From positions 372,001-436,000 of the forward strand of contig JAKOGI010000109.1 in the NCBI GenBank assembly GCA_029747015.1: a stretch of DNA of 64,000 nucleotides, in the 5' to 3' direction. Every line of letters begins with the position of its first letter. Within the stretch, counting starts at the first letter, position 1. The DNA comes from Carnegiea gigantea (Eukaryota > Streptophyta > Magnoliopsida > Caryophyllales > Cactaceae). The position numbers were made by a program, and so were the translations under genes. The notes under the pieces were generated by a model. The model was given only the letters and a program-made list of their open reading frames with translations, ran no database searches and had not been told where the DNA came from. Positions 22,876-35,230 of the stretch are shown here, piece after piece.

Positions 22876-25800
22876 GAGCAGTGATTTTTTTGTTTTGATG
22901 GAATTGCCTCGGGAAGTATTTTGGATCCAGCAATACGCCAGAAACTGATCCAGTATAACCCTTTGCTACTCTTTGTTACCTCTGGAAAATTAGGAACGAT
23001 GAGGTGTTCAACAACGGTAGCTTGAGTACGCAGGAGCTTGCATGGAGAGCATCAAAGTTCATGTAGGTTACTGCATCAATTTGGGGGAGGAAAATTTTGC
23101 GTATAGCCCTCAAGATGTGGTGAGTTGTGTGTATCTAGATCTCATCGTTTTCTTGTTCTTTGAAACGCTAATGATCAAAAGTTTTAAAAAAAAAATCCAG
23201 TCCAACAAGGTGGTTAGAACAGTTTTACGTTGTCAATGGGTGGTTTCTTCCCTATGTGTATCATAGATCAGTGGAGGGCTCTTGATTTTGCATGTTACTA
23301 ACGTAATGCCCACTCAATGGAACATTTCTTGTACGCAGATTTTACTTCCACTGAATGCATTGAAACCCTGTGTAAAGCATAAGCGGGTGGCGCACATACC
23401 TTTTTGGGTGATTTTATAATAAGTATTTCGAGGATGAATAATTTTCTTGTCTATTTTTATTCTCTCGATACGTTAGATGTTAGAAGTTAGAAGGGTAGAG
23501 ATCTATTTGCAACACATTCAGCCTGGATATGAAAAACACCATTGCTCCTAGCCATCATATTGGATCTTCCAGAGTAGATTTTGTTAGTTCAAGAATGCTA
23601 ATATTGTTACGCCGATGTTTTCACCCTCACAAACCACAATATCTTAACTACGCTTATTCCATGCTTTTTCTTCTTTACAGTACTAAAAATGTGTCGCCAC
23701 ATGCATTGGAATTTTGTGCAAGCCACCAGAAGCCTTGTGGAGTTGTGGGTCACTTTAAAGAAGTTGATATAAACCCAACTTACTGCTAGCAGCAATAATG
23801 TTCTCGCAATCATCCAAACAAAATCACATCCCACACGGAAAACCTTCTGATCACCAACAGAGCCTCCACATAAAAGTCAAAAGGACACAACCAACCATTC
23901 CACAAGAAAGCAAACCACACAGGCAGTAAGGCACACATTGAGCAGGAGGCCAGAGAAAATACATCTCCATTACTGCATCATAGCACACAATGATGGAGAA
24001 AATGTCTCGTTAAACTTATTCACAGAGTCACAGCCATTGCCCGTGCAGGCAAACAAGCTGACATAGTTGACAAACAACATATTTTAACGCTGGATTTAGA
24101 ATTGCCACTAGATTTCCAGCCACAACCAGCTAGAACACCACCTAAGCTCGCATTGGAAGATTATGTTTAATAAGAACCGACTGCCTAAATTACGTTTAGC
24201 AAGAACCCACCGCCTAATCTTTTGCCCCCACATTTACAGATTTACCGTAAACTCAATGTTTTAACTACCACATTCCTGTAAATGTCACCCAAGCGCAACT
24301 TTGGAGAGATCCAAACATAGACAAACTTCATCCTGACACACAGGACTAGTTTTCAAGAACTCCAGAGACTTATGGAAACCTCTCAAGGACCTGAATTTGC
24401 AAATGCATCGAAAAGAAGTTCTGAAGAACAAAAATAAGCAGTGGCAGACAAAACACGAGCAGTGAACTGATGCACCAAAGCCCGTGCAAAAGTGTAACAC
24501 CCTATGCCCTAGTCACCAACCATCAAATAAATAGATATGCTTCCTGCATGTCTAATCAAATCAAAATTCCAAGGTAACATTCATTAAATCGTAGAACGAA
24601 ATGACAAAATGTCCTGCAACTATGAACATAAAAGCAAGAATTTTGAGAGCAAAACAAGAGAGAGGAGATGGCAGCGCTGCGAAGTCATGATTTCAATTAA
24701 TTTCAGCTCAAGAACACCCTCCACATTGGCTGTCAATAGACTCAATACATCAGCCTCTCTCCTGCACAGCATCTTCCTCAAAAATAAACCCCAACAGGGT
24801 AGGAGATCCCTTAGCATGCTCTTTGCCAGAACAAAAATATATCTGTGGATAGCGCATGCACAATATCAACGAGAACCCATAAAACCTGTTAGATAATTTC
24901 ACTTTTCACAACAATGCTACATATCTGTGCTACTACTAACCGCTGTCTAAAGGCTAAGAAGTGGGATACTCCCAATCACTCACAATCCAAAACAATATCC
25001 TTGATCGAAAGCAGCATGCAAACCCAATCAGTATCTCCCCTGAGTCTACATGTGCTTACATAATTACATATGTTTCCCCCCGGACCCCACCCCCCAGGCC
25101 CCAGGGGTAGCCTTCTCTCCCGCAGCTAAAATATCAAAGACTTTGGCTAACTGCTACAACGTAAAAAGAGAAGCACAATATGGTTTAGCGAGACTTACCA
25201 AACTAGGAAATAAAGCTACTAACGGAATCAGAACACAGATCAAAAGAAGAGGTGGTGATACTGTGCCTAAACTACCAAATTGCAAGGTACACATACCATA
25301 GTTAGACTGGGAATCTCCAGCACCTCCAAAATCTGCATGAACCTCAAATCAAGAATGCATGATCCAGTCATCCCATATGGGCTGTTCTCCACCATTCCAA
25401 TCCCATAAAGTGCACTTTATTTTCCCCCTCCTGTACAATAACAGGCAATGTAGGCGGAAGAATAATTATGCCTTCACAAGAAAAGGGTTATAACCACTAC
25501 GACTATTCAGGCTACCCGCTACAAAGTTTGTCCTTGTGAACATATTTTGCAGGCCACCAATGCTATGCCCACACAAAAAGGGCCAATTACCACTATAATT
25601 ACATATAGCTAACTGCTACAAATATCATCCCCATCGAGCACACCTTCCAGGCTACCAATACTACATCCCTGAAGAGAACACATTTACCCATTTGTCTCTA
25701 CCACAGGAAGGAGAAGGAAAGAGTAAAGGTTAGCAAATTGACTCAGAGGAATACAAATGAGAAAAATCAGTCTGCCCTAAATGTAAGGAGAATTGTCATG

Positions 25801-26125
25801 GGGCATCAACACAAGCAGAACACAAGAAATCACAACAAGCTACAGTAATAAACCTCAAGATTGTCTCTTATCAGACATCAAGAACACAAAGCAGTTACTG
25901 ATTGAGTATTGCAAGATAGAAGCTAGTAACCACTGTAGAACTAGCTGAAGAGCTACTGCATACTGCTACTTTGAAATTAACCAAACTGATTTAAAGAAAG
26001 AAAGAGGAGAAAAGGGTGAAAATACTGAGAATTAAGAAGAAACACATCCAGTTTCCGCCTCAAGACTTCCAATCGCATCCTCTGCAAAAGCACACGGATC
26101 CTGAAATAAAAAAGCAATAGGATGA
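22876..26125. other. Convergent intergenic region between BARD1 and the hnRNP gene
   Basis: It holds the BARD1 3' UTR on the left and the 3' UTR of the minus-strand hnRNP gene on the right. On the minus strand a candidate acceptor (TTTCAG followed by GATCCGTG) near 26104 suggests that the hnRNP 3' UTR contains an intron. Small open frames at 23.5, 24.6 and 25.1 kb show no domain or splice context. I see no RNA gene or obvious transposon. Confidence 0.55.
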
Positions 26126-29100
26126 CTACTGCTGGCCCTGCCAGGATTGTGCATCACCATAACCACCACCAGCTTGTGAAGGCTCAGACCTCCACCCAGA
26201 ATTTCCATACCCTGAATTCCTGTTGTTTTCAACATAACCACTTCCCATGTAGCCACCCCCACCAGTTGTCTGCTCCCCTGCATCTGAGTTGCCAGTGGAT
26301 CCACTCCCCATACGACCACCAACAGCCCCATACCCAGCAGAGCCGTAACCACTGCTGCCATAGCCACCATATGCTTGATTTCCATACCCGTGCCCCCCAC
26401 CAGCAGTCTGACCAGTTTGTCCAAAACCACCACTGCCAGCTGCAGAACCCCAAGCAGCAGAGGGGCCATAGCCAGCACCTCCCCCATAGCCGGAAGAGCC
26501 ATAACCAGCAGTTTGGTTGCTCCAACCAGCTTTCATAGCATTTGGACCACTACCATAACCAGCACCAGCAGCATTTGAACCTCCATAGCCTCCGGTTGGG
26601 CCTCCAAAACCACCAGCCGCACCACCATATCCACCCATGCCATAGCCCCCATATCCTCCGTAACCTGCAGTTGGACCTCCGTAAGCACCGTATCCTGCAT
26701 TATAGCCTGGATACGACGAAAACGCTCCACCACTCTGTGGCTGCATGAATCTATTTCCATCCATCCGATTCTCATACGAACCTGAGTTACTTCTTGAAGA
26801 GCCATAGTTCTGATAGCCTCCACCACGGTTGCTAGTACCCGGGTTTGCTTCTTTAGGTAGTGCACGTTTTACTTCAACATCTTTCCCATTCAAATCATGA
26901 AAGGTCTTGTGCAAAACCCTGTCAACTGCATCCTCAGAATCAAAAGTAATGAACCCAAAACCGCGAGGCCGTTGAGTTGTTTGATCATACATTATGACTG
27001 CATCTACCACATGTCCATAATTCTCAAAGTATTGTCGAAAACCTTCTTCTGTTACAGTAGGCGGCAACCCCCCAACAAATATTTTTTTGGTTCTAAAATT
27101 TCCAGCACCTCCAGATCCGTTACCAGCATTAGATTGGTCTTGTCTGAAGGAATTTTGCTCTTCCCTAGAAAGTGCTCTCTTAGCTTCCACCTAATGACAA
27201 CATCAAAAGGCAGTAATGGATCACTGGGCTCAAATGAGGAGGGATAAAAGAGAAGAAACAGAGGCAGATATGAAGAAATAAATTATGACGAACATTAGCA
27301 CTAGAGAATTTAGATAAGCAACAAAGACAACCAATCTTTAAAACAGACACACTTTCCTCCCCCCACCCCCTCCCTCCAAATCATGCAAACTGTGCATGCA
27401 AGGTAGTTGTTCTGTAACAAATTTACTTTTTACCTTCATATAGAAAGGAGGGGGATCGTTTGTACCAACATATGCACAATGATTAAGACATGTACCAACT
27501 GACGGATTTAAATTAGAGTTTCGTTCTCCTGCATCCTTTGGTGAGTATTTCTTCATGTTTTTTGATCAAAGGACATCTCATTCTGTGTAAGAGCACAACT
27601 AAAGCGATGCACTGCGAACATCATCATTATACAGTAGTTCTTATCACACAACCAAAAATTTGGCAACAAACCAACAACCATGCACAGAAACATAGCAACA
27701 GTTTCTATTAACAGTTTGTATGCCATGACGTATTCTACAACAAAGTCAGATGATAATGATGCCAACCCCACAGACAGCATGTACTTTTCAATGGAACAGA
27801 AAGTGTTATACAGAAATCAACTTCTGATAAAGCATATAAAGTCACTTTGAGATACTTTGAGAAAAGTAAAAACTTTCTGAGATAGTAGACAGCAAATGGC
27901 TCACAAACGCCCCCCCCCTTATTATGCACTCAAAACTTCTGAAACCCCAGCTCCACTAGACATAACCTTCACACTGTTCATGGGAAGGTAAGGCTGCACA
28001 TATGATGCATCTTCCCCCCCCCCCCCAAAAAAAAACCTCCATGCAGTCGTAGGGCAACCTACTTGAGCAGCACCTTGAGATGGTGATATGAATTTAAGCT
28101 CCTCATATGCAATTTCTCTCTCTCACCTACACTATATGGCCAATTTGAACCTTCTTACATCTAACTAGATTATGGGGTTTAAACCCAACTTAGTTTTTGC
28201 TTTTTATGTTGAAAGTCACTACTGCTGTCACCAATAAACACAAAACGGAAAGTTTATCTCTCTGCTCTCTATACTTTCCTCAATTCCCACTCTCTCTTGA
28301 GCTTGTCGGTCAGCCACACTTTCACAACATCTAATCACTTTACATATCAACACTGCCTCGTCCATGAGTGAGCTTGTGTCCAAGCCTTGGGTCAGTGGGC
28401 GCACCAAGGAATGGGGGCAAAACGTTCAAACACGTCCAAATGATTTGGCCGATCAAAAACAAGGAGAAGAAAACAAGATTTGCAAGGCCAGCAAGCTGAA
28501 TAGCAAGACATACCCGAACAAACTCAAAATTAGTGTACACTCCAAAAAATTGGACAGAAGTTCGAACCCTCTGAACTATCCCTCCTCATCACCGTCACTT
28601 TCAATCGCTCTCTAAAAAAACAGACCCCAAAAAAACCCAAACCAGCAAAAGAGGAAAATGATCCCTCAAGTTATTTGACTATATTGATAAACTGAGCACT
28701 AGGCAAAGTAATGCTCAGATTTGATTACATTGATGCACTGAGCAAATTTCTGTGACGATCACCACTAATTCAATAATCACTCCCTTAACAATCAGCTATA
28801 ATAAACCAAATCATCAAAGAGGGAAAAATGCTCCATGCCATGGATCCACAGTCCACACAAACCAAAAAGTAAAACCCCATCTAACCCCCTGAAAAAATAA
28901 ATGGGCAAGCAACATCCTATCAAGTGCAGCGCCAGAACAGTAACGTATGATTATCTGCAAAGATAACAAGCTATAGCATAAACCAGAACAAGACTCAGCC
29001 CTTCTAACAAAGAAGGGCTTGGCTGACAAGAGTGATATACTGTCTCGTTCTCTCAACCTTAATCTTGCTGAGTCTGATTTTAAAAATTCAGCAATAGCAT

Positions 29101-29457
29101 CTTAAAGAAAGTCCTAATAGTGCCCAAATCAAAACTCAATTAAATTAACTAAAAAAATTAGAACCCATCACATATTAGCACAACAAAAAGCAAACCCAGA
29201 AACAATTACAGCAATTTGTTGAAGAAGGGACATACCACTCTGCCATCAATGGTGTGTTTGTCCTGAAGAACAGCGTCTAGAGAAGAAGGGTCAGAGAAAA
29301 TAACGAAGCCAAAGCCTCTTGGACGTCCAGTCGTCTTGTCGCGCATAACAACAGTCTGGGCAACCTCGCCATACTTGCTAAAGTAATCACTGAGCTTCTC
29401 TTCTGTTGTGTCCCACGCTATCCCTCCTACGAACAGTTTGCCCTCATCTGAATCCAT
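26126..29457 (-). CDS. Heterogeneous nuclear ribonucleoprotein 1-like, two RRMs and glycine-rich tail
   Basis: A nuclear RNA-binding protein of the Musashi/DAZAP1-like plant hnRNP family (closest remembered relatives At4g14300 and At2g33410), expected to act in mRNA processing, stability or transport. Two coding exons, 29457-29236 and 27190-26126, separated by a 2.05-kb GT..AG intron, give 428 residues. RRM1 (about 6-75) has RNP2 LFVGGI and RNP1 RPRGFGFV; RRM2 (about 110-185) has IFVGGL and RPRGFGFI, followed by GKDVEVKRALPK. The C-terminal half is a Gly/Tyr/Ser/Asn low-complexity region (GYGGYGGYGMGGYGG repeats), typical of prion-like domains that form condensates. The ATG at 29457 gives the family's MDSDEGKLF start; an in-frame upstream ATG at 29724 is in the 5' UTR. 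The gene is divergent from MORF3, whose start is 1.6 kb away. Confidence 0.94.
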
Positions 29458-29492
29458 AGGTATAACTCTCTCTCTCTCTCTCTCTCTCGGTC
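29458..29492 (-). repeat. GA/CT tract in the hnRNP 5' UTR
   Basis: On the coding strand a GAGAGA tract ends about 10 bases before the hnRNP start codon. It resembles in position the CT tract before BARD1. It may bind GAGA-type factors or simply be a microsatellite. Confidence 0.8.
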
Positions 29493-31056
29493 GGAGCAGG
29501 AGTGAAGGGCCCTTTCTTCCTTCGCTCGTGCTCGACGACGAAGACGTAGACGGAGACGAGGACGAGGACGACGGAAGGATATGGAGGAGAAGCCGGGAAG
29601 GAAAATGAAGTGTGAGAAACGGAAAGATTAGGGTTCGAAAATTGGGAATTTTGGGGAATAATTCTTTTCGGTGGGGGGCAAAAATATCTGCTGTGACTGC
29701 AGATTGCTGTACGGATGTGTCCAAACTTCCATATAGTAAACGTCAAAATTACTCACACCTATACGACGTCGCAAGGCGCAATCGAATCCTTTTCTTTTCT
29801 TTATTTTTTTTTCTTGATGGCCACTTTTAACTGAGTGTAACCATTATCGTCATAATAAAAAATAAAGCTTTTCTATTACGTGTTTTCTATATTTACAAAA
29901 CTCGACTAAGAGGATTTGATAGGGAAAATGAGCAAATCAGTCAACTGAATATATGCTGATAACTAATTTATAAATTTTAATTACCCAAATACTTAACCAA
30001 TTTGCTTTTATGTGTTACTTGGAGCATCTTGTAATTTTATTTGATTCACACTTCGTGATAACAATCCATTGCACCTCTACACTATCAATTATTCACTCAA
30101 GTCAGTTAGAATTTTAAATTTGTATTATTTGAAGGGGTAAGGAATCAACATGTCAATAACCTAATACCCTTCACTTACATAATATTTTCAAAGTTATAAG
30201 CAACGTGACCCATAAAGTAGTTCAATTCAAATAAATTTATAATAAATTCCTTTAACAAACAAATTATTATAAATTAATATACAAATCACTACAATATTGA
30301 ATAAAAATATTACCTAAACTATAAAAAAATTTAAAGAAATACAATAACATTAAAAGAGATTAATATTACATATATAATTTATATGACCGTTTCACTTCTT
30401 GGTTTTTTTAATTGAACATTTCATTCAAAATTTAACATAATGAGACCACCATTCAAATTGCTTGTCCCCCACCCCACAAAAAAAAAAAAAAAGAAAAAGA
30501 AAAGAGAGAGAAAGAGAACTAACCAGTAGACGACAAACAAATGTATCTAACATAGTATACATCCCAAATTGCGCATTCGATATGTTGCAATGTATCTTCT
30601 TTTTTTCAATAGTAGTGTATTTTTTTTCTGTTTTACACTGTACCATTTGTTTCTATCATTTATTGATTATAGTGTATCTTTTTTTGTGTGCAGTATATCT
30701 TTTATTCCCTTTAATATATCTTTCTTTAATCGATTGGATTAAAAAAAATTATAAAAATATTTATTGAATTAGGAGAAATTAAATAGAGATTTAACCTAAT
30801 TATATGACGTCTTTTATATAATATACGTACCTGAGTGCATGCACTGTGGTCTGTGGATATTGGGCTTGACATGATCTTTCTCAACTAGACCTTAAGAAGT
30901 TCTCCAAATCAAAGCCCACTTACCAAATATGACAAAAGTCTACCTCCCCCTCCCTCCTCGTCATTAAAAGCCCCTGCCCTAAACCCTCATCCACAGCCAC
31001 AACCACAACCATAGCCACTCTCTGTTTCTTCCTACCTTCTCTCTCTACATTCATCC
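29493..31056. promoter_or_regulatory. Divergent promoter region between the hnRNP gene and MORF3
   Basis: A 1.6-kb spacer with a strongly AT-rich middle (about 29830-30450). Close to MORF3 are TGGGCT (30861-30866), its reverse complement AGCCCA (30913-30918) and a telo-box-like AAACCCT (30981-30987). TGGGCY 'site II' motifs with a telo-box are known from plant nuclear genes for mitochondrial and ribosomal proteins and are bound by TCP factors. That fits the mitochondrial role of MORF3; actual use is inference. A TATATAATATA stretch lies near 30815. Confidence 0.55.
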
Positions 31057-33955
31057 ATGGCGTCCTCAGTCTCAAGGTCGGTCCTTTCTCTCCGCCCTGC
31101 TCACTCCTACCTCCTCTCTCTGTCGTCTATCAAACGCCTCTTTTCGTCCTCTCCTTCCATGACCCGACCTCCACCCATCTCACGTTTCACCCGCCTGACC
31201 CGACCCGCCGTCCTCATATCCCACGCTGCTAGGGACGTCTCATCGGTTTCGGCCCGGCTCAACGCGATCCGTTGTCGGGCCAACCGCTCATACTCGCCAT
31301 TGAACAACAACTCGAACTTCTCTGACCGGCCGCCTACCGAAATCGCGCCGCTTTTTCCGGGATGCGACTATGAACACTGGCTCATTGTCATGGATAAGCC
31401 TGGTGGTGAAGGTGCCACCAAGCAGCAGATGATTGATTGCTACATTCAAACCCTAGCTAAGGTTCTGGGCAGGTAATTTGGGAAACGATTGGTTTTTTTG
31501 CATTCTATTTGTCTGATTGAAGTTTGCTTTGCTTGATGGTTTAATGGTGAATCAGTGAGGAAGAAGCCAAGAAGAAAATTTATAATGTTTCTTGTGAGAG
31601 GTACTTTGGGTTTGGTTGTGAAGTTGATGAGGAAACTGCCAACAAGATGGAAGGTTTGTGATATTATTGTGGAGTAATTGTTTACTCTGTAACCATACCC
31701 CAATTTCTATATGTTGTTACTTATGTGGAAACCTTGTGTGTTGTAGGTCTACCTGGTGTCCTGTTTGTGCTTCCCGATTCCTATGTCGATCCTGAGTACA
31801 AAGATTATGGAGGTATGTACTTTGCTATCGTTTTCTTAGAGAGTGCATTTGAATGTTGCATCCCCATCCCTCTACCCCTTTCGGCTGTCTTCTTGTTAGT
31901 GTTTAGTAGATTTTTTGAGAGAATTACGTTAGTGTTGTGAGGTTGCATTGTAAACTATTAACAAAATGGTTGTGCTATCAAACTTTGTGATGAAAGGATC
32001 TTAGTATGCAGTTGAGTTGTAAAAGATAATCGTAGAAACATGACATTCATGAGACATGCATTCGATTTCACAATGGTGTATTTTGAATATTGTGCATCTA
32101 ACTTTTGAGAGGAGAAATTATAGGCGGTGGATTGAATTGGTAATTAATATTCCCCTTATTGAACAAAGATTTGTTGCATTCCGTGTCTTTGAGAAGAACA
32201 CTTTTGTCTTAACCACTCCATATCATTTCGTAGGAGTGTAATTTGTGTAAGGCTTTCTATATTTGGATCTTCCTGTCCTCTACTTTATGGGGCTCACCAG
32301 GCGGTTTAAAAAAGAGGACCTGAGACGTGCCTAGGCAAGAGGCGACTGGCCAGTGCCTCAGGTGACCCCAAGCGCAGCGAATTCTGGATGCACAGGGAAG
32401 CACGCGCCTCAAATGTGCCTCAGTCGAGGCGAAGGTGCAGCACTTTTCTCGCCTCCTAGCAGTTTGCGATGGTAGAGAGAGATTTTTGAGAAATTAGAAA
32501 TCAAAAGCTGAAATTTCTTCAAATTAGAACTTACACAAGTAATAATTGAGAGATTTCAAGTAGAAGCCCCCATCAAATTGCTTTGAATTCTGCTCTAATT
32601 TTCAAAGCCCTAATTTTCCAAAACCCTAATTTTTGGAAACCTAATCTCTCTTGGATTGGAGGCTAGTATGGTGGCTTGATCGGGCCAGAATAGGTCAGCC
32701 TTCTTCCTCAAGCTTTTCCAACGGCTGATCTTTACCGGTCGCTGGCGATCACACTTGGCAAGTGCTGCGCTGAAGCTTTGACTTCCTCATGCGGTGTTGG
32801 GGCTTCGGAAAAGTGGTTTTTTTGGGGGGGGGGGCTCATTACTCTTCTGTCTTATCTTTCTGTTTTCAATTTTTTTTTTCCTTTGGGGTTTAGGTCGGTG
32901 GCCTGGTGGCTTTTTTCTGCTCCCTTTGAAAACAAGTATGGGGGCTATTTTTGCTGTTTATACATTGTGTGCATACTTGCTAAATCTCTAATTCTTAGCA
33001 TTTTAGCTTTTATATTAGTGAATTATAATATTGTTTTATCATACTCTATGCCGGTTTACAATTATTTTAGACCCTATAACAGTTGTAATGGTATCTAATC
33101 ATTGTAGTGATGCAATTATGTGACTTATTTGGGAATAATATGTTTTCTGAATGAGTTTTTTGCACCTTTTTTTTAAATGAAAGTGCGCCTCGCGTCCTTG
33201 AGGCGCGCGTGTTCACCTTGAGGCTCACTCCTCACCCCTGGGAACCTCTTGCGCCTCGGTGCGCCTCATGCCTTTTTAAACTGAGTGAGAGACCAATGGT
33301 GGGTTCGCAAATTGCAATGCATTGACATTAGAGAGGACAGAAATGTATTGGACTTTGTAGAATGATAGTGGTTGCCTACTGTTTTTCTGTAGCATAGTGG
33401 AGTACAAGTTCTTTTTGTTGAAATTTCCGTTTCACCTATGCCACCTACTAGGTGAAGTCTGCATTCAACAGCTAGCATTAGCAGCATGCATAGCTATTGA
33501 ATGTTCTGAATGTGGTGTTATATGGTTAAATGATTTCTACTAATCTTTCAAATAAACCCATAAAGGCTCAAGTTTCTTGTAGATTAATATGAACAATCTG
33601 ATCATTGCTTTCTTTGAAAATCTGATTCCTCACCATTTGGAACTAAGGTGCATAGGTTCCTAAGAGTGACCATATAACTTTGGGGTATTGACGTGGTTTA
33701 TTCTAAATTTAGCCAGAGTACCGTAGCCTGTCCCTGCGTGCTTTCTTGTGAGCGCTTTCTAATAAAAAATACATCATATATAGAATTAATGGTTGTGTTT
33801 CCTTTTGAGCAGCGGAGCTGTTTGTGAATGGAGAAATCGTCCAAAGACCTCCAGAAAGGCAGAGGAGAGTAGAGCCTGTTCCTCAGAGACATCAAGATAG
33901 GCCAAGATATAATGACAGGACTCGATACCAGAGGCGGAGGGAAAACATGAGGTGA
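31057..33955 (+). CDS. MORF3: MORF3 (multiple organellar RNA editing factor, mitochondrial)
   Basis: A nuclear-encoded cofactor of PPR proteins in C-to-U RNA editing of mitochondrial transcripts. Exons 31057-31472, 31556-31653, 31747-31812 and 33813-33955 (stop TGA) join in frame to 240 residues; Arabidopsis MORF3 is about 244 from memory. The N-terminus (MASSVSRSVLSLRP, ending RLFSSS) is a typical mitochondrial presequence. The MORF domain runs from about residue 95 to 195 with PLFPGCDYEHWLIVMDKPGG, KIYNVSCERYFGFGCEVDEE and LPGVLFVLPDSYVDPEYKDYG. A short basic tail ends in RRRENMR. The C-terminus ELFVNGE plus PERQRR and the overall size point to MORF3 rather than the longer MORF1 or MORF8. 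The last intron (2.0 kb) holds a transposon-like element. Confidence 0.95.
32293..33289. mobile_element. Non-autonomous DNA element with AGGCGC-rich ends in the last MORF3 intron
   Basis: The left end reads CTCACCAGGCGGTTTAAAAAAG and the reverse complement of the right end reads CTCACTCAGTTTAAAAAG, an imperfect terminal inverted repeat. Both subterminal zones are full of GCGCCTC / GAGGCGC words in opposite orientation, while the middle is AT-rich and non-coding. It sits wholly within the intron 31813-33812. Superfamily and TSD are not clear. Confidence 0.6.
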
Positions 33956-34834
33956 TGCGTGACAGTGGATTTGTCAATGAGAATGTGAACCAGGACAATA
34001 ACTATTTAAGTAATAGTCATCTCCTGTAGGATCTGTAATGGTGATGTTTATGGAGTCTACTCTGACACTGTGGAATCTGTATTTAGTGCAAAGAATGGAG
34101 TCTACTATGTTTACCTTCGTCTTGGCGGTACTGTCAAGTGACTCGTCTGTTGGGAAGGTTTTGGTTTCACGGTTTGGTTCTGTGGTGACTTGTGTTTGGC
34201 TTGGGAGAGTTTATAGTCAGAAGGAAATTTATGATTTTGGGTTTATCTATATGTTGCCGTATTAATTTTGGTTTTGAACCGATGCTGACTGGCAAAATCT
34301 TTTAATTTTGAAAATATAAAGGTAAAATAATAACCCGGCTAGGTAAATGTGACCAGTATGATTAGAGGCCATTTGATAATCAAAATTGCAATAGAATGAA
34401 ATGAGGAATTAATATTTGAGAGATTAGGGGTGGAAGTTGAATCCTGAATTGAAAGTTTTTGGTGAACAAAATTCGAGTGGAGTGGAGTCCCATTTCAATC
34501 CTCGTTGTTTGGTTAATAAATTAATAATTGTGGAATTGAATCAAAAATTGTTTCATTTTGAAGATGTTGTAGGTCATTGTAAATTATGTGTTTTTAATAA
34601 TTATTATTCAACTTTGCAATAAACAAGCTTATGCTCTTACTTCTTTATCTAATTATCATTTGAGATTTTTATTTATTTTATTGTAGTTAACTCTTTTATT
34701 TTTTTAATAATTTGCCCAGTGAAAATTATAAAAAAAGAAAAAAAAGTCAAGCCCATCCCTAATATCATCCAACGTCTGTAGTTCTGCACCAATTCACATC
34801 AACACCTAAATATCAAGAATGTCAAGTTCACTTA

Positions 34835-35230
34835 GGCTCCGTTTGGACCTTGAAAAATTTGGTGGAAAGAAATTTTTTTTTGAGAAAGTTACTTTTTTTC
34901 TTGTGTTTGATTTAGAGAAAATCACAAAGAAAAAAAATATGGAGGAAAGTTAGATGGAAAAATTATTAGAAATAAGTGATAAAATTTTCCTCATAAAATT
35001 GTGAGGAAAGTCTGAAGAAAATTTCCAACCTCCTCCAATCTCACATTGCTGAGATAACATCAACATGATTCAAGTAGTTCGTTAACATTCAAATTTCTCA
35101 TCCAACTTCTTGTATTTTTTTCTCAATCCAAATAAGAGAAAAAAACTCATTTTTCCCCACTTTTTTTCTTTTACATTTTTTTCCTTCAACTTTTCTTTCC
35201 ATCAAATTTTCTAATGACCAAACGGAGGCT
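34835..35230. mobile_element. MITE with AGGCTCCGTTTGG terminal inverted repeats
   Basis: The left end AGGCTCCGTTTGGACC is matched by the reverse complement of the right end, AGCCTCCGTTTGGTCA. The interior is A- and T-rich with runs such as GGAAAGAAATTTTTTTT facing TTTTTCTTTCCATC, so the whole can fold into a long hairpin. Ends of the GGCTCCGTTTGG type are frequent in plant MITEs. Confidence 0.75.

Noticed and set aside
29458..29724. Upstream in-frame start of the hnRNP gene
   Set aside because: The extra 89 residues are serine-rich and include the translated GA tract. The family starts MDSDxGKLF at 29457, so the upstream part is 5' UTR.
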